A stretch of 64,000 nucleotides of DNA from Axinella damicornis. Lineage: Eukaryota > Porifera > Demospongiae > Axinellida > Axinellidae. The stretch is from the NCBI GenBank assembly GCA_963931865.1, contig OZ007506.1, positions 19,638,100-19,702,099 on the forward strand, given 5' to 3'. The notes below the pieces were generated by a model that saw only the letters and a list, made by a program, of their open reading frames with translations, was not told the DNA's origin and did not search any database. A program made the position numbers and the translations under genes. Shown one piece after another: positions 41,701 to 51,150 of this stretch; position 1 is the stretch's first letter, and the number at the start of each line of letters is the position of its first letter.

Positions 41701-44700
41701 GAATTCGGCATTGGCTACCAAGATTGCCAGCAGAGAATCCTACATGCACCCTGAGAACAATGTATCTCCACTTCATTCAAAGTGGTACTGGCCTGAAGTA
41801 CTCCAAAGAGTGCCGTTGCAAGCTCTACCCTTATCCATCACAGTAACAATGCTTCAGAACAAACATTTGTACGTTCTCAAAATGAGGACTCCGTAGCTTC
41901 GAAGATGAAGTTGCAAGGCTAGCCTACTTGGCTTCATATGTCACTTATGGATGGCACAACACTGTCAAAGATCCAGTCTATAGTTGCTGTAACGTATGTG
42001 GGCATTAATTGGAAGCAACACCTTGACAGTGTGATCCCAATGCTGTGATATCAGGTGGGTGAAGTGGCTTCACTCACGTGACAACAATAAAATGGCTTCA
42101 CTATGGTAATCCAGTTGTTGCTCTCGCTTAGCAACCAATGAATGACACACACACCCAGCACTCTAACACAATGCTATTCACCAAGCTTGTCTCAAGACTA
42201 GTTTGCAGCACTGAATGACTCCTTATCCAGGGGTTCAATATGAGGGAGCATTACAGAGGTATGTTTGTAGCCTCAGACCAGTCTAGCATGTGGAAATATA
42301 ACTAGTGTACATGAATATTGCCATGATTCCGGTATAATAGGAAGACAAACAATCTCAGGAAGCGCAGAAACAATCTTACCGGGTGATTTCTATCCACTGG
42401 CGACATCACAGGAATCTTCTTAGCCTGCAAGCGTAACACGTATTGGAACAGTGTAGGTAATTCATTACCGTTAACTCTAGTCAACAAACGCATGCACTTA
42501 TGACTCTAGATGGTGTGGTAAGTAACCACACTCTTAATAGAAGTACATTTACAGTAATCTAAGCCACACCCAAAAAGAACATTGTACATGATTAGACTAG
42601 GCGATTGCAATTGATGATGGTGCACACTATGACCACCTATTCAAGGTGGCAAGAAGATCCAAAAACTCCGTCCCCCTCCGACAAAGATTCTGCCCTCGCA
42701 TCTTCAAGGAGATGTGGGACTCAACAACAGGACGGGTAGCCAAGAAGCTGAAAGAAATGCTCATGACCAACAAGTGACAGCTTGGGTTTATCTTCTGGAC
42801 GACTCTGGTGCTCCTTGGGTCTCTGAGGTCAAAGTTCTTACATAACTACCGGTACAGGCACTAGTAGTTTCTACTCACGCACTAAGACAAATGTCATGTG
42901 CCAGCAAGGGAAGCGTGAACTGAATAAACATTGCGCTCCTAACAGCGAGGGAAGCGTGAACTGAATAAACATTGCGCTCCTAACAGCGAGGGAAGCACGA
43001 ACCGAATAAATACATGACGTAGTATATGCCTAATAGCAAGGTGCACTTAATTACAATATTCCAGTATTGTCGTCATTTCATACAGTACATGTAACTCCTT
43101 ATCGCAACGTGGGGAGACTCAGAACTACAGCCTATGTGCATTAATAGGCTGGAATTCTAATTGATGCCCACCAATTCTTCCACAACATCACAAATCAAAG
43201 ATGATCCCAACATTGGCTGCTATAACAGGCTGAGCAGCATCATCCAAGCATGCGTTACCTTGGTAACTCTCACAGCGGTGCCATCCTCGGAGAGTGACGG
43301 GGATGGCTGGCTGTCAAGAGGACCAAACGTCGGGGACTGGATAGCAAGGAACTCTGGCCTCTCTCCCGCGTTGCTCTCAATGCTTTGCTTCCCTCGTTCA
43401 GAATTTTCGTTGACTGCACCACCTCTTCTTGCATTCTGCACTGGATGGTGGTCTCCAAACGGTGAAACTTCTTCTCCAGGTGACTGCAGTGAGTTCATCC
43501 GCTCAACTTCCATCGCACTGCTGTTACCTGCTTGCCGATGGTCTTCACCAACGCTATCCACAGGCTTATCATTCTTTATGCCCAAAATGTTCTCCACTTG
43601 GAATGGGCTCACTCGAGCGGGCCCAGAACTGGCAAGAGGATTCTCACTAATCATTCCAGTGTCCGAGTTGTGCCTCGAGAGAGACTGTATGAGCTCTGAC
43701 TCTGCATCTCCAGACATCTGAGAATCTTGTCTCTCCCCAAAGGCACCAGGGGGATTAAGCGGTGGAGACAAAACGGCAGTACCCCCGACGGGGGTGAGAG
43801 CATCTGGGGTGGGAGGGATATTGCTGGAAGGAGTCATTGGGGATCGCTGGTGGTCAGTAGGAACCCTTGTACTATTGTAGTGGGATGGGGGTGGCGGTTG
43901 TTGGCTCCCAGAGGAAGGAGTGAGAAGAGCGTCTCTCAGGCTCGAGACCGAGGTCTGCTTCTGAAGCTCAGGGTTACTGCTGAAGGACGGAGTCTGCGGG
44001 GACATGGCCCCGTAGGATTGTTGGCGGTAGATCTGTGATTGCGATTCCTGTTGTGCTTGCTGCTGCTGCTGTGCCTGAGTCTGAGACTGCGCCGAGGGTT
44101 GCGGTTGCTGCTGCTGTCTAGGGGTGGAAGGGTCTCCAGGTGGGTAGCTGTCTGGGCTCCGGTAAGACCACGGTGAGCCAGGCTGACCAGCACCTACCTC
44201 CTGTAAGGATACAAGAAACACAATGCGATGCACCTTCTCTTCTGTTTTCCTGTATACTGTACATGTTCAAGCACAGCTTTCCCAACATACATACATATAC
44301 CACATAGGAAGTCTAAACTATAAACTTCTGAAGTGAAACAAAATTGAACATAAAATGATAGCACTACAATCAGCAACAGCATTGCTTTCAGTAACCAACC
44401 TTCTACACTATACTGCCTGTGCTACAACTTGCAAAACCTCACATAGACACACACACAGGTACCAATGAAACAGTAGTCCCTAACACTGGGAGCTACATGT
44501 GCTCTCAGCTACAAGTGGGGAAATTCCCAAGGGAGGTACTCACCAACCCAAATTGCCTTCACATCTGGACCCCACAGAGGTGTCTGGTTTACTTTCTCAC
44601 AGCAATGATGGGCATTAATTAAAATGAAATGCCCCCCTCTACACTCCAAATCTGCAAACAGTGCATGGCTGGCTGAGAATCACTGAACAACCAGCTTTCT

Positions 44701-46179
44701 GTTGGGTAGGTGCTGTGTGGTCACTGCAGCTACATGTACAGTTCCAAAAACAGACTGACAGATGTAGAAGAGTCTAAATATCCTCCTGAAAAGTTTGGCG
44801 CCATGGCCCAAGTGACTGCAAGACCCCTTTACCTGGTTCCATCCTCTGTTCATTCCAGGAGGCATGGACGGTCTTCTCGTAGGGTCAGCCGTCCAGTGAG
44901 CCCCACCACTAGGATAGCTCATCACACCACCACTTCCGCTGCTCCCCATCCCTTGCGTTCCCCCGCCTCCCGCACCCCTCATGCCCTCTGGGTAGCCATC
45001 CATCATGTGGCCCACCATTCCTCCAGGCCCAGTCATCCCAGGGGGGCCCACCGATCTCGGGGAGCCATAGGGATACTGGCCAGGATAGTGCATTGAAGTG
45101 CCGTAGCTTGGTGTACCGGGATAGTGAGGGATGGAGTCATAGCCAGGAGCAGGGTGCATTCTCGGGTACATATCAGGCTGGAGTGGAGAGTGTACGCGAG
45201 CAGTAAAACAACCTCTCTTAACACGCACATCACACGTAAACAAGGTGACCGCTACGTGAATGTACATTCGGACAAACGGCTTTAGTGTACATAGTAAGAA
45301 GTGATCAGATACTAAAATGGTTTTCTTGTAACGATAAAAGAAAGTACACGCCTGAAGCCAAGGAGGTTATACTGGGATTAGGTGACAGCCATGCTAGAGA
45401 TAGCTGAAGCAGCAGCAGCAGGTTTTTATCAGATTCTGTAAATCTGAGTGATAATGACCAAAAGGAACTGCCCTAGCACCTCCCTCCCACATCAAAATCA
45501 AGTTGACAGAGGGAATTCATTAGGGGACAGCATCGTAAGGCGGAACAGCTGCAGCAACAACTATTCCTGGAATCCACACTATCACTATGCATGAAACACA
45601 CATAGCAGCAGCCAATTAGACACACTAAACAGCAACAATGGCGGGAAGTATGAAACAGGGGGAATACCCCCAAAGTTTACAATTTAGAGCACACCTTCAG
45701 TTGCAAAAGCAACCTTTCTACTTTAGAACTTGAGCAGAATGTTCCAGCTGCACCCGTAACTGCCTTTCAACCTTCACAAAGCTTATATGCTGCAAAACTA
45801 GGCCCACTTTCATTGAGACCTACAGTGAAGAAAGGTTACCCCCACTCAACCATAAGCTTACCTGTGCAGAATAAGCAGCCCCCATGACTTGCTTGGAGCT
45901 CAGAGGACTCATGTAAGGCTGACCAGGCACAGTAGGGCCCCAACTGTGCCCATACATGGCCTCCTGACTGGCCATTGCCCCTGGTTTCCCGCCATAGTGC
46001 TGCGCACCCCTTGGAAGTCCGCTCATCCCGCCAAATTGACTTCCCTCGGGCCCTTTTGAGATATAACCCCCCGGGTAACCGTATCTCCCGCCCCCTGCAG
46101 TAGGATCCATAGGTATTTGGCCTTGTCCAGAGCCGAAACCGGGCGGGTATCTGCCATCTCCATACTGTGGAAACATCAT
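32750..46179 (-). CDS. ARID1: ARID1/BAF250, ARID subunit of the SWI/SNF (BAF) remodeller
   Basis: Eight exons, minus strand: 45862-46179, 44833-45177, 43274-44200, 42380-42424, 41264-41330, 38228-38322, 35155-36760 and 32750-34872. They sum to 5526 nt, 1841 residues. Residues 1-530 are low-complexity (Gly, Pro, Gln, Ser, Tyr), as in vertebrate ARID1A. The ARID DNA-binding domain spans about 545-645 over four exons (DFLDTLFAFLENEG, PLDLYRAYNSVQQLGGF, KRLWREVLKSFN). A second Pro/Ser/Gln-rich stretch follows. The C-terminal BAF250_C region begins at about 1136 (EPWRVMMSLKSGLVAESTWA) and ends MLFELGKL. The protein scaffolds the BAF complex in the nucleus. For exon 5 an acceptor at 41331-41332 keeps phase; an upstream AG at 41339-41340 would not. 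The large introns hold a MITE satellite, a hAT-like element and a coding-like fragment. The start ATG (46179) is the first in the open frame; extra 5' exons are possible. Confidence 0.92.
35055..35140. repeat. (CTAT)n microsatellite
   Basis: CTAT repeat with CTCT and CAAT variants, in the last ARID1 intron, starting about 15 bp past the donor in transcript sense. Confidence 0.9.
36841..37608. repeat. 64-bp satellite array, 12 copies, made of a palindromic MITE
   Basis: Units start at 36841 and every 64 bp to 37545. Each is CTGTACACCCACAG plus a 50-bp palindrome-ended segment, TAGCCTCGTACCCAGG to ATCCGAGGCTA. Copies differ by only a few bases. The first 31 bp of the segment match the terminal repeat of the 400-bp element that abuts the array at 37557. 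It lies in an ARID1 intron. Confidence 0.93.
37557..37956. mobile_element. 400-bp MITE with about 76-bp inverted repeats and perfect 9-bp duplication
   Basis: Left end TAGCCTCGTACACAGGCCCT..., right end ...AGGGCCTGGGTACGAGGCTA. Inverted repeats run about 37557-37631 and 37882-37956 with few mismatches. CACCCACAG flanks both sides (37548-37556 and 37957-37965). No open frame. It is the longest member of the TAG-CTA family in the window and a probable parent of the adjacent array. Confidence 0.92.
38370..38560. repeat. Duplicated intronic segment
   Basis: GGGACCCCAGCAGAAACCGT near 38386 recurs as GGGATCCCAACAGGAAACCG near 38530, with similar purine-rich flanks. ARID1 intron; no gene seen. Confidence 0.6.
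38959..38981. repeat. Homopolymer run of 23 C
   Basis: Uninterrupted C run in an ARID1 intron. Confidence 0.9.
40288..41117. mobile_element. 830-bp hAT-like non-autonomous transposon
   Basis: 76-bp inverted repeats (40288-40363 and 41042-41117) starting GGGAGTCGGTAA with about five mismatches. Flanks ATAGTTAA (40280-40287) and ATAGTTCA (41118-41125) match at 7 of 8 bases, an 8-bp duplication as made by hAT transposases. Interior frames are short and unlike a transposase. ARID1 intron. Confidence 0.8.
42601..42777 (+). other. Coding-like fragment of 58 residues in an ARID1 intron
   Basis: An open frame from GCGATTGCAATTGATGATGG to the stop at 42775-42777, on the strand opposite to ARID1, without its own ATG at the front. 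The residues are balanced and protein-like (AIAIDDGAHYDHLFKVARRS, then RQRFCPRIFKEMWDSTTGRV, then AKKLKEMLMTNK) and the preceding base pair is AG. I do not recognise the family. It may be a terminal exon, a retro-copy fragment or a transposon relic. Confidence 0.4.
42904..43012. repeat. 41-bp tandem repeat, about 2.7 copies
   Basis: Units start at 42904, 42945 and 42986 (GGGAAGCGTGAACTGAATAA). The first two are nearly identical and the third is diverged and cut short. ARID1 intron. Confidence 0.9.
45178..45861. other. ARID1 first intron
   Basis: 684 bp with no exon or repeat that I can support. Confidence 0.6.
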
Positions 46180-46538
46180 TTCTCCTCTTGCCAAGTGTCA
46201 ACGAGAAATCGCGCTCATTTCAAATTGTCAAGCCACTCTCCGAGGTTCTGCGGAGGGGACTCGGTTTCCTCAGTCTTCGTTTTATAGGATACTGGATGCA
46301 CTAACTAGGCGATGATCACAGGTTGCGCAGAAACAGGAGACAAGGTAGGCTTCCGCGGGGCTAGCACGGAGCACACCTAACGCCATTTTCTTTTTGTGGG
46401 TAGATACCGTATATTCTAATTAACAGCCAACAAGCCACGTGGCGACCGCTGATTTCTGCCGCGCCCTAGCCTAACTCTGATAACACTGTGATCTTGTATC
46501 GAGTCAACTTTTTCATGACAATTACAACACAAGAACAA

Positions 46539-48648
46539 TCAAAATCTTTTCTGTCCTGCTCCTTTGATAATCTTGGCGGCCTTTGGCTGCTGTTTCATTT
46601 GCTGCTTCTGAGCCAACTGTAAAGGAAGGGAAAATACACAAACCACACTCAATGAATACGGTCAGAGGTGACACTACAGGTCAATAGACTTCCTGTAGAC
46701 CACCTGGCAGCTTAACAACTGAGGTACAATGGGGTTGAAGCTTCCTGCAGCTAATTTCACAAGAGCATTGAGTTCCTGATTGCTGATCATGGCTTCCCAT
46801 CTATATCTGTACAGCAGAACCTAATTTTGTGGACGGGAATGGAACTACTGGAATGCAATCTGGAGAACAAAAAAGTGAGCTTCACTCCATCCGTTCCTCT
46901 AATGTCTGGAATCAAGTTTCAGGTCCACTGAAAGCAGTCAGTGAATGCAAAATACTGATAGGTAGTGGGGGGGGGGCACCGATTCTTAACCTGCATTTCT
47001 CTCTTGCCTGGTATTATTTCTGGACTACAGGCCTTCACTTCAGCATTAGTATATTTTCAATCTAGCCCACAGTCCATTCCAGTGGACCATTTCAGCTATC
47101 CATTCCAGTCTACCAAAGAAAGACCCCTGCCACAGCAACATTCTGGATGCTGAAAGGTCTATCCCAGCTGTTACTGCTGCACAGTTGTTCTGTTTCAGCT
47201 CTAAATAAGTGAAATACTAGCCCCTGGTGAGCACTGTCAGAAAGGACCAATGTGGTTTCGATTTATGAGGGTATTCTTCCTCTGAAGGTATAGAAAGTTG
47301 AAATAAAGAAGCCTAACCTTCTGGGCTTGTTGGGACTTCGCCCTCTTCTTAGAAATTGCCTTCTCCTTCGCAGCCCTGCAGGAGTGAACAAGTTTCGGAT
47401 GGACTTCTACAACTATGGAAGTATCCACATTGCATACACTGAACAGAGCATATTGCACAACTTTGCCAATAACCTGTAGTACTAATGCAGCCTCCCAGAC
47501 TGGGTTCTTGCACTGTTTCTGAGCAACTTGATCACCTGAAACCTGCTGCCACTAACTCAGATACTTGCCACAGGTTATAGGCATCTCAACACAACTGAGG
47601 AATTAATATTATGCAAAGTAATGCTAGTAATTACTAGGAATACATATCCGCATCATGCATTGCAACAAATGTGCATAGGTAGCCTGATGGACATGTATGT
47701 TGTTAGAACAGAACTCCTATCCGGAGCCTGATCCTTACGTACTAGGCGATAATCAGTAACACGAGGGGTTCTACTGATGCACGTATCACAATTTTTCAGT
47801 ACTTGACAAAACAATCCATCACTTGCTATTACTCTTGCCAAGACCGAAACCTTTTTGATAATACAGGAGGAATTGCAGGAGTTGATAACAAGTGATATGG
47901 ACACACCCAGACACAGTAGTCGTCCCACAAGGACAGATTGAATGATGCCCACCCACCTAATGGCCTGCTCCCGTTGGGCTTTTCTAACTTCTGGCTTCTG
48001 GTTTCTCTTCTGCAGGATGGCCTCCAGGGTGGCACCCTGGATTGCACGCTGGAACTTCACGGTTTTTCTTGTGCGCTTCTTGTTCACCTCTTCCACGGTG
48101 CCCTTCTTATGTTTCCTTCTATAGAGGACTGTCCACCTTGTCTTACGAGGGTTGCGACGCATGAAGAATGATCGTGCACATTTTCCGTTCACGAAATTGT
48201 ACACCTATGTGAACAGATGTATATCACAGTTACTGAACTGAAGTGGGCAGTATAACTATGTACGCTTAGCGTACTACGCTACCACACTAGGGCATCAAGG
48301 TAGATATTCCACTCGACCCAGGAACAACACATTAAACACTGTCGGGATGCAGCGGCTAGCTCACATCACTACCTAACAGTATTATCTATCCTACAAACAC
48401 CATCTCCGTGGTTGAAACTCGGCAGATCAGTCATCAGATCGTACCTTCCCGTCCATCCGAACATATCTTCTTCCCCGACTGGGGTGTATCTTTTGCTGGC
48501 TGAAATGGCACAGTTCAAGCCTGGATGAACAAGGAAAACAGCACCAAACGAAAAGGAAATCATCTTTAAACTTGGTGCTTTGGTTTCATCCCGATATCAT
48601 GCACCCGAGGATGGATGGAGGACGATTCTTGTAACACACTTACTTCAT
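46539..48648 (-). CDS. RPL24: Large-subunit ribosomal protein eL24
   Basis: Five exons, minus strand: 48644-48648 (ATGAA), 48445-48520, 47957-48204, 47318-47375 and 46539-46616. They sum to 465 nt, 154 residues. It opens [20 protein letters not shown] and contains the family core [20 protein letters not shown] and [17 protein letters not shown], then a Lys/Gln-rich tail ending GQKRF. eL24 is a cytosolic 60S protein at the subunit interface. It is eL24 rather than the biogenesis factor RSL24D1, which lacks [12 protein letters not shown]. An intron after five coding bases is common in ribosomal protein genes. The usual second zinc-type cysteine near the N-terminus is not seen. The gene is head-to-head with CCDC28, 100 bp apart. 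Confidence 0.95.
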
Positions 48649-48748
48649 CTTGGCTGTGTTTCTGTGCACATGAGAAAGGAGGGGTTTCACAACTACACGT
48701 GATATTTAAAATTTTGTCAATGACGACATCATAAACAAACCTCACAAA
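48649..48748. promoter_or_regulatory. Bidirectional promoter region, RPL24 and CCDC28, with TOP-like tract
   Basis: 100 bp between the two start codons. On the minus strand a pyrimidine tract CCCCTCCTTTCTC (48672-48684) lies 24-36 nt before the RPL24 ATG, as expected for the 5' terminal oligopyrimidine start of a ribosomal protein mRNA. Confidence 0.6.
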
Positions 48749-50480
48749 ATGGCATCAGTGCCAGTGGCGGTCCCTGCACAAGAGGACAGATATCGTCCTC
48801 CTGACCTGAAGTCCTCCAGAAGTCCCAAGGCAAAGAGCTCTTCATTGAGACACAAGACCCGGTCCCCGGCAGAAGCGGTCAGGGAGTCCGAGCAATCCCT
48901 CAATCAGCTGTTGGAAGACTTTGAAGAGGGCAGACTGAATGCTTTTGGTACGAGCTTTTGTTATGCTCATTGATTAAAGCCGGCGACTCTAACTACGTGT
49001 TGTCTACTCCTGTATAAATTTGTGCAAACCGCAATAGGTTTAGCTAGTCTCGCAAGCCAGCCTCTTTTTGTATGAGGGGGCGTGCTCGTGCCCCCTCGTA
49101 GAAAAAGAGGCTAGCTTGTGAGACTAAGGTTTAGCGGTCTTGGCCTGACATTTGTCTCCGTCTTGAGCTCCTGTTCTGGTCAGACCAGTACAACCAATGG
49201 TCAGCTTTGCAAACAGTGCATGTTCTAGAGCTGAATATTCTCAATTTGTCGAGATTTTCTTGCAAACCTCACCAGCCATGCGCCAATGGGCAGTTCGTTA
49301 GCGGCAGTACGTCCGTACATTACACATAGGTTAGGGTGTGGCTAGGGTTGGGTCTGGGTCTGTATATAAGCATACGGATGCTAATGTATGTCGCTAACAG
49401 CATGTGTTCCCAAGGAAGAGTCTTTTGGACAAAAGAATGTTTACCATACCCGTATAGCTAAAGTGCAAGAGAGCAAATTCCTGAAAAATGAACCCGTACT
49501 GTGTACAAAAATTGTCTGCTTTGTAGGCCCTCTGGTTGGACCAACCCACTTCAGCTTTCTACGGTGTTAAGAAATTCATGTTTATAAATGTGCACCCCCT
49601 CACTTTATTCTCTAATACACACCCAAGAGCGCATCATGACATCATTGTTTTACAATGATGTCATCATGCGCTCTTGACACCCCCATACACAATATTCATA
49701 AGGATACACGTTACCTTAGTTAGCTCACGTGGCCTGGGAACAGGGCTAGGTAAGTCCCGAGTACAAAGGTATTTTGTGTGTGGGTTACATGAGATGTTTA
49801 GTAAAGTGTGTATCTGGTTCTTCAGGAAATTCAGACATGCTTCTCAAGATGAACGAGATCAGAGAGATGCAGGAAAGGCTGACACTGAAACACTTTGAAA
49901 TCGACCATATGAGGATCAGTCAAGAAGGGTACCTGATATACCATAGCAAGTTGCGATAGTTACTGGCTTGATGCATATAATTATGTCATCGGTGTCACAA
50001 ACCCCAAGAGAACTCTATCTAGGGTCAAGACTGGCCTTCAATGTAGTAATGAAAGATTCTCTTCTCTGTGGGGTAGTCATGTTTCTTTCAGACTGTCAGA
50101 ACAGGTTGCTAAGTTACCCGAGTCACTGCTACCATAGCTCTGGAACCGAACAACTTTCTCTTCTCAGGACAACTGGTACTGGAGCTGGTGAAGATAAAGA
50201 TGATTCCTCATTACATGAACTAACCCAAGCAGTAAGTATCAGGAATACGTTCGTGATTATGTGCCGAGAACTTCATTCCCTAGATCCCTTCCATATGTAC
50301 TACAAACGTACTAATAACTTATGCATGGCGTCGGTATGTAGTGGTTTCCTCACAGTCAATACTAATAATATGTATGGTACAAGAGAATAACATTGTGATA
50401 TCAAGTGAATTTTCAATCCCCAGCTCGAGAAACTTGGAAGTGCTATGTATCCTCACTGCAGTCTCCTAATCAGAATGTGA
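48749..50480 (+). CDS. CCDC28: CCDC28-family coiled-coil protein
   Basis: Four exons: 48749-48947, 49826-49928, 50168-50231 and 50424-50480. They sum to 423 nt, 140 residues. The first third is basic and disordered (RPPDLKSSRSPKAKSSSLRH). The conserved core is LNQLLEDFEEGRLNAFG followed by KMNEIREMQERLTLKHFEID, matching the CCDC28A/B signature (LLxDFxxGRLxAFG...MQEKQARLHFxL). An acidic linker and a short helix close the protein. CCDC28B is tied to cilium length and modifies Bardet-Biedl syndrome in people. Exon 4 is the least certain; the human C-terminal helix is longer. Confidence 0.8.
49045..49126. mobile_element. Palindromic MITE with perfect 9-bp duplication
   Basis: TAGTCTCGCAAGCCAGCCTC paired with GAGGCTAGCTTGTGAGACTA. 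AGGTTTAGC flanks both sides (49036-49044 and 49127-49135). CCDC28 intron 1. Confidence 0.9.
49625..49675. mobile_element. AAGAGC-family palindromic MITE
   Basis: AAGAGCGCATCATGACATCA paired with TGATGTCATCATGCGCTCTT, a near-perfect hairpin. Flanks TACACACCC and GACACCCCC match at 7 of 9 bases. Confidence 0.7.
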
Positions 50481-51121
50481 TTGTATTATATACTACATTT
50501 GTATAGTTTACATGTCAATAACAGTACATTGTCCTTGACTTCTTTGAAGTCAATCTCTTCACTCCAATGACTCGAGGAGAGATCGTAAGAAAGGAAAGAG
50601 AGTTTCAATAACCACAGATGAAGTCTGACGAATATTGTTATCTCACAGTTTTACAACTATCATCCATGTAGCCAGCTTGAATCGGCAATGTGCCTGTCCC
50701 CAAGAGTTTGTAACTTGTGCATGCTAACTATAGCCTTGTGCCCAGATTTTCTCTCGCAGCCGTGGAGAAAAATCTATTTTTCTCCACAGCTGTGAGATAA
50801 AGTCTGGACGGAGGCCTGGGGATGAGGCTACATGCTAACTGCAATGCTTGTATGTCATGCAATAATTATGTTCTTGCTCATCATCACTGCATGCATGTTG
50901 CATTACAGCTAGTATAATAATCCTGGGGAGAGGCATGCAGAGAACGTATACGTGTTCTCAATCTTCAAACCTACAGCTGATCCTTGCATGATCACGATGA
51001 CAATATGGTCTGAGCACACAACTAACACCATACATTTTGTGATGATATCATTGCATGTATACAGTGCAGTTAAAAATCTGATTCATTCATCATGCATGGC
51101 CTGCAGGCATATATCAACAGA
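50481..51121. other. Convergent gap between CCDC28 and CCDC14
   Basis: 640 bp, no gene seen. It holds a palindromic MITE (50731-50830). Confidence 0.6.
50731..50830. mobile_element. Palindromic MITE with perfect 9-bp duplication
   Basis: TAGCCTTGTGCCCAGATTTT ... GGCCTGGGGATGAGGCTA with a second hairpin inside. CATGCTAAC lies at 50720-50728 and 50831-50839; two extra bases (TA) sit between the left copy and the element. Confidence 0.85.
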
Positions 51122-51127
51122 TTTATT
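51122..51127 (-). terminator. Polyadenylation signal of the CCDC14-like gene
   Basis: AATAAA on minus, 24 bases past the stop codon. Confidence 0.55.
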
Positions 51128-51150
51128 ATAACTGTGATGTGAGTTATCGA

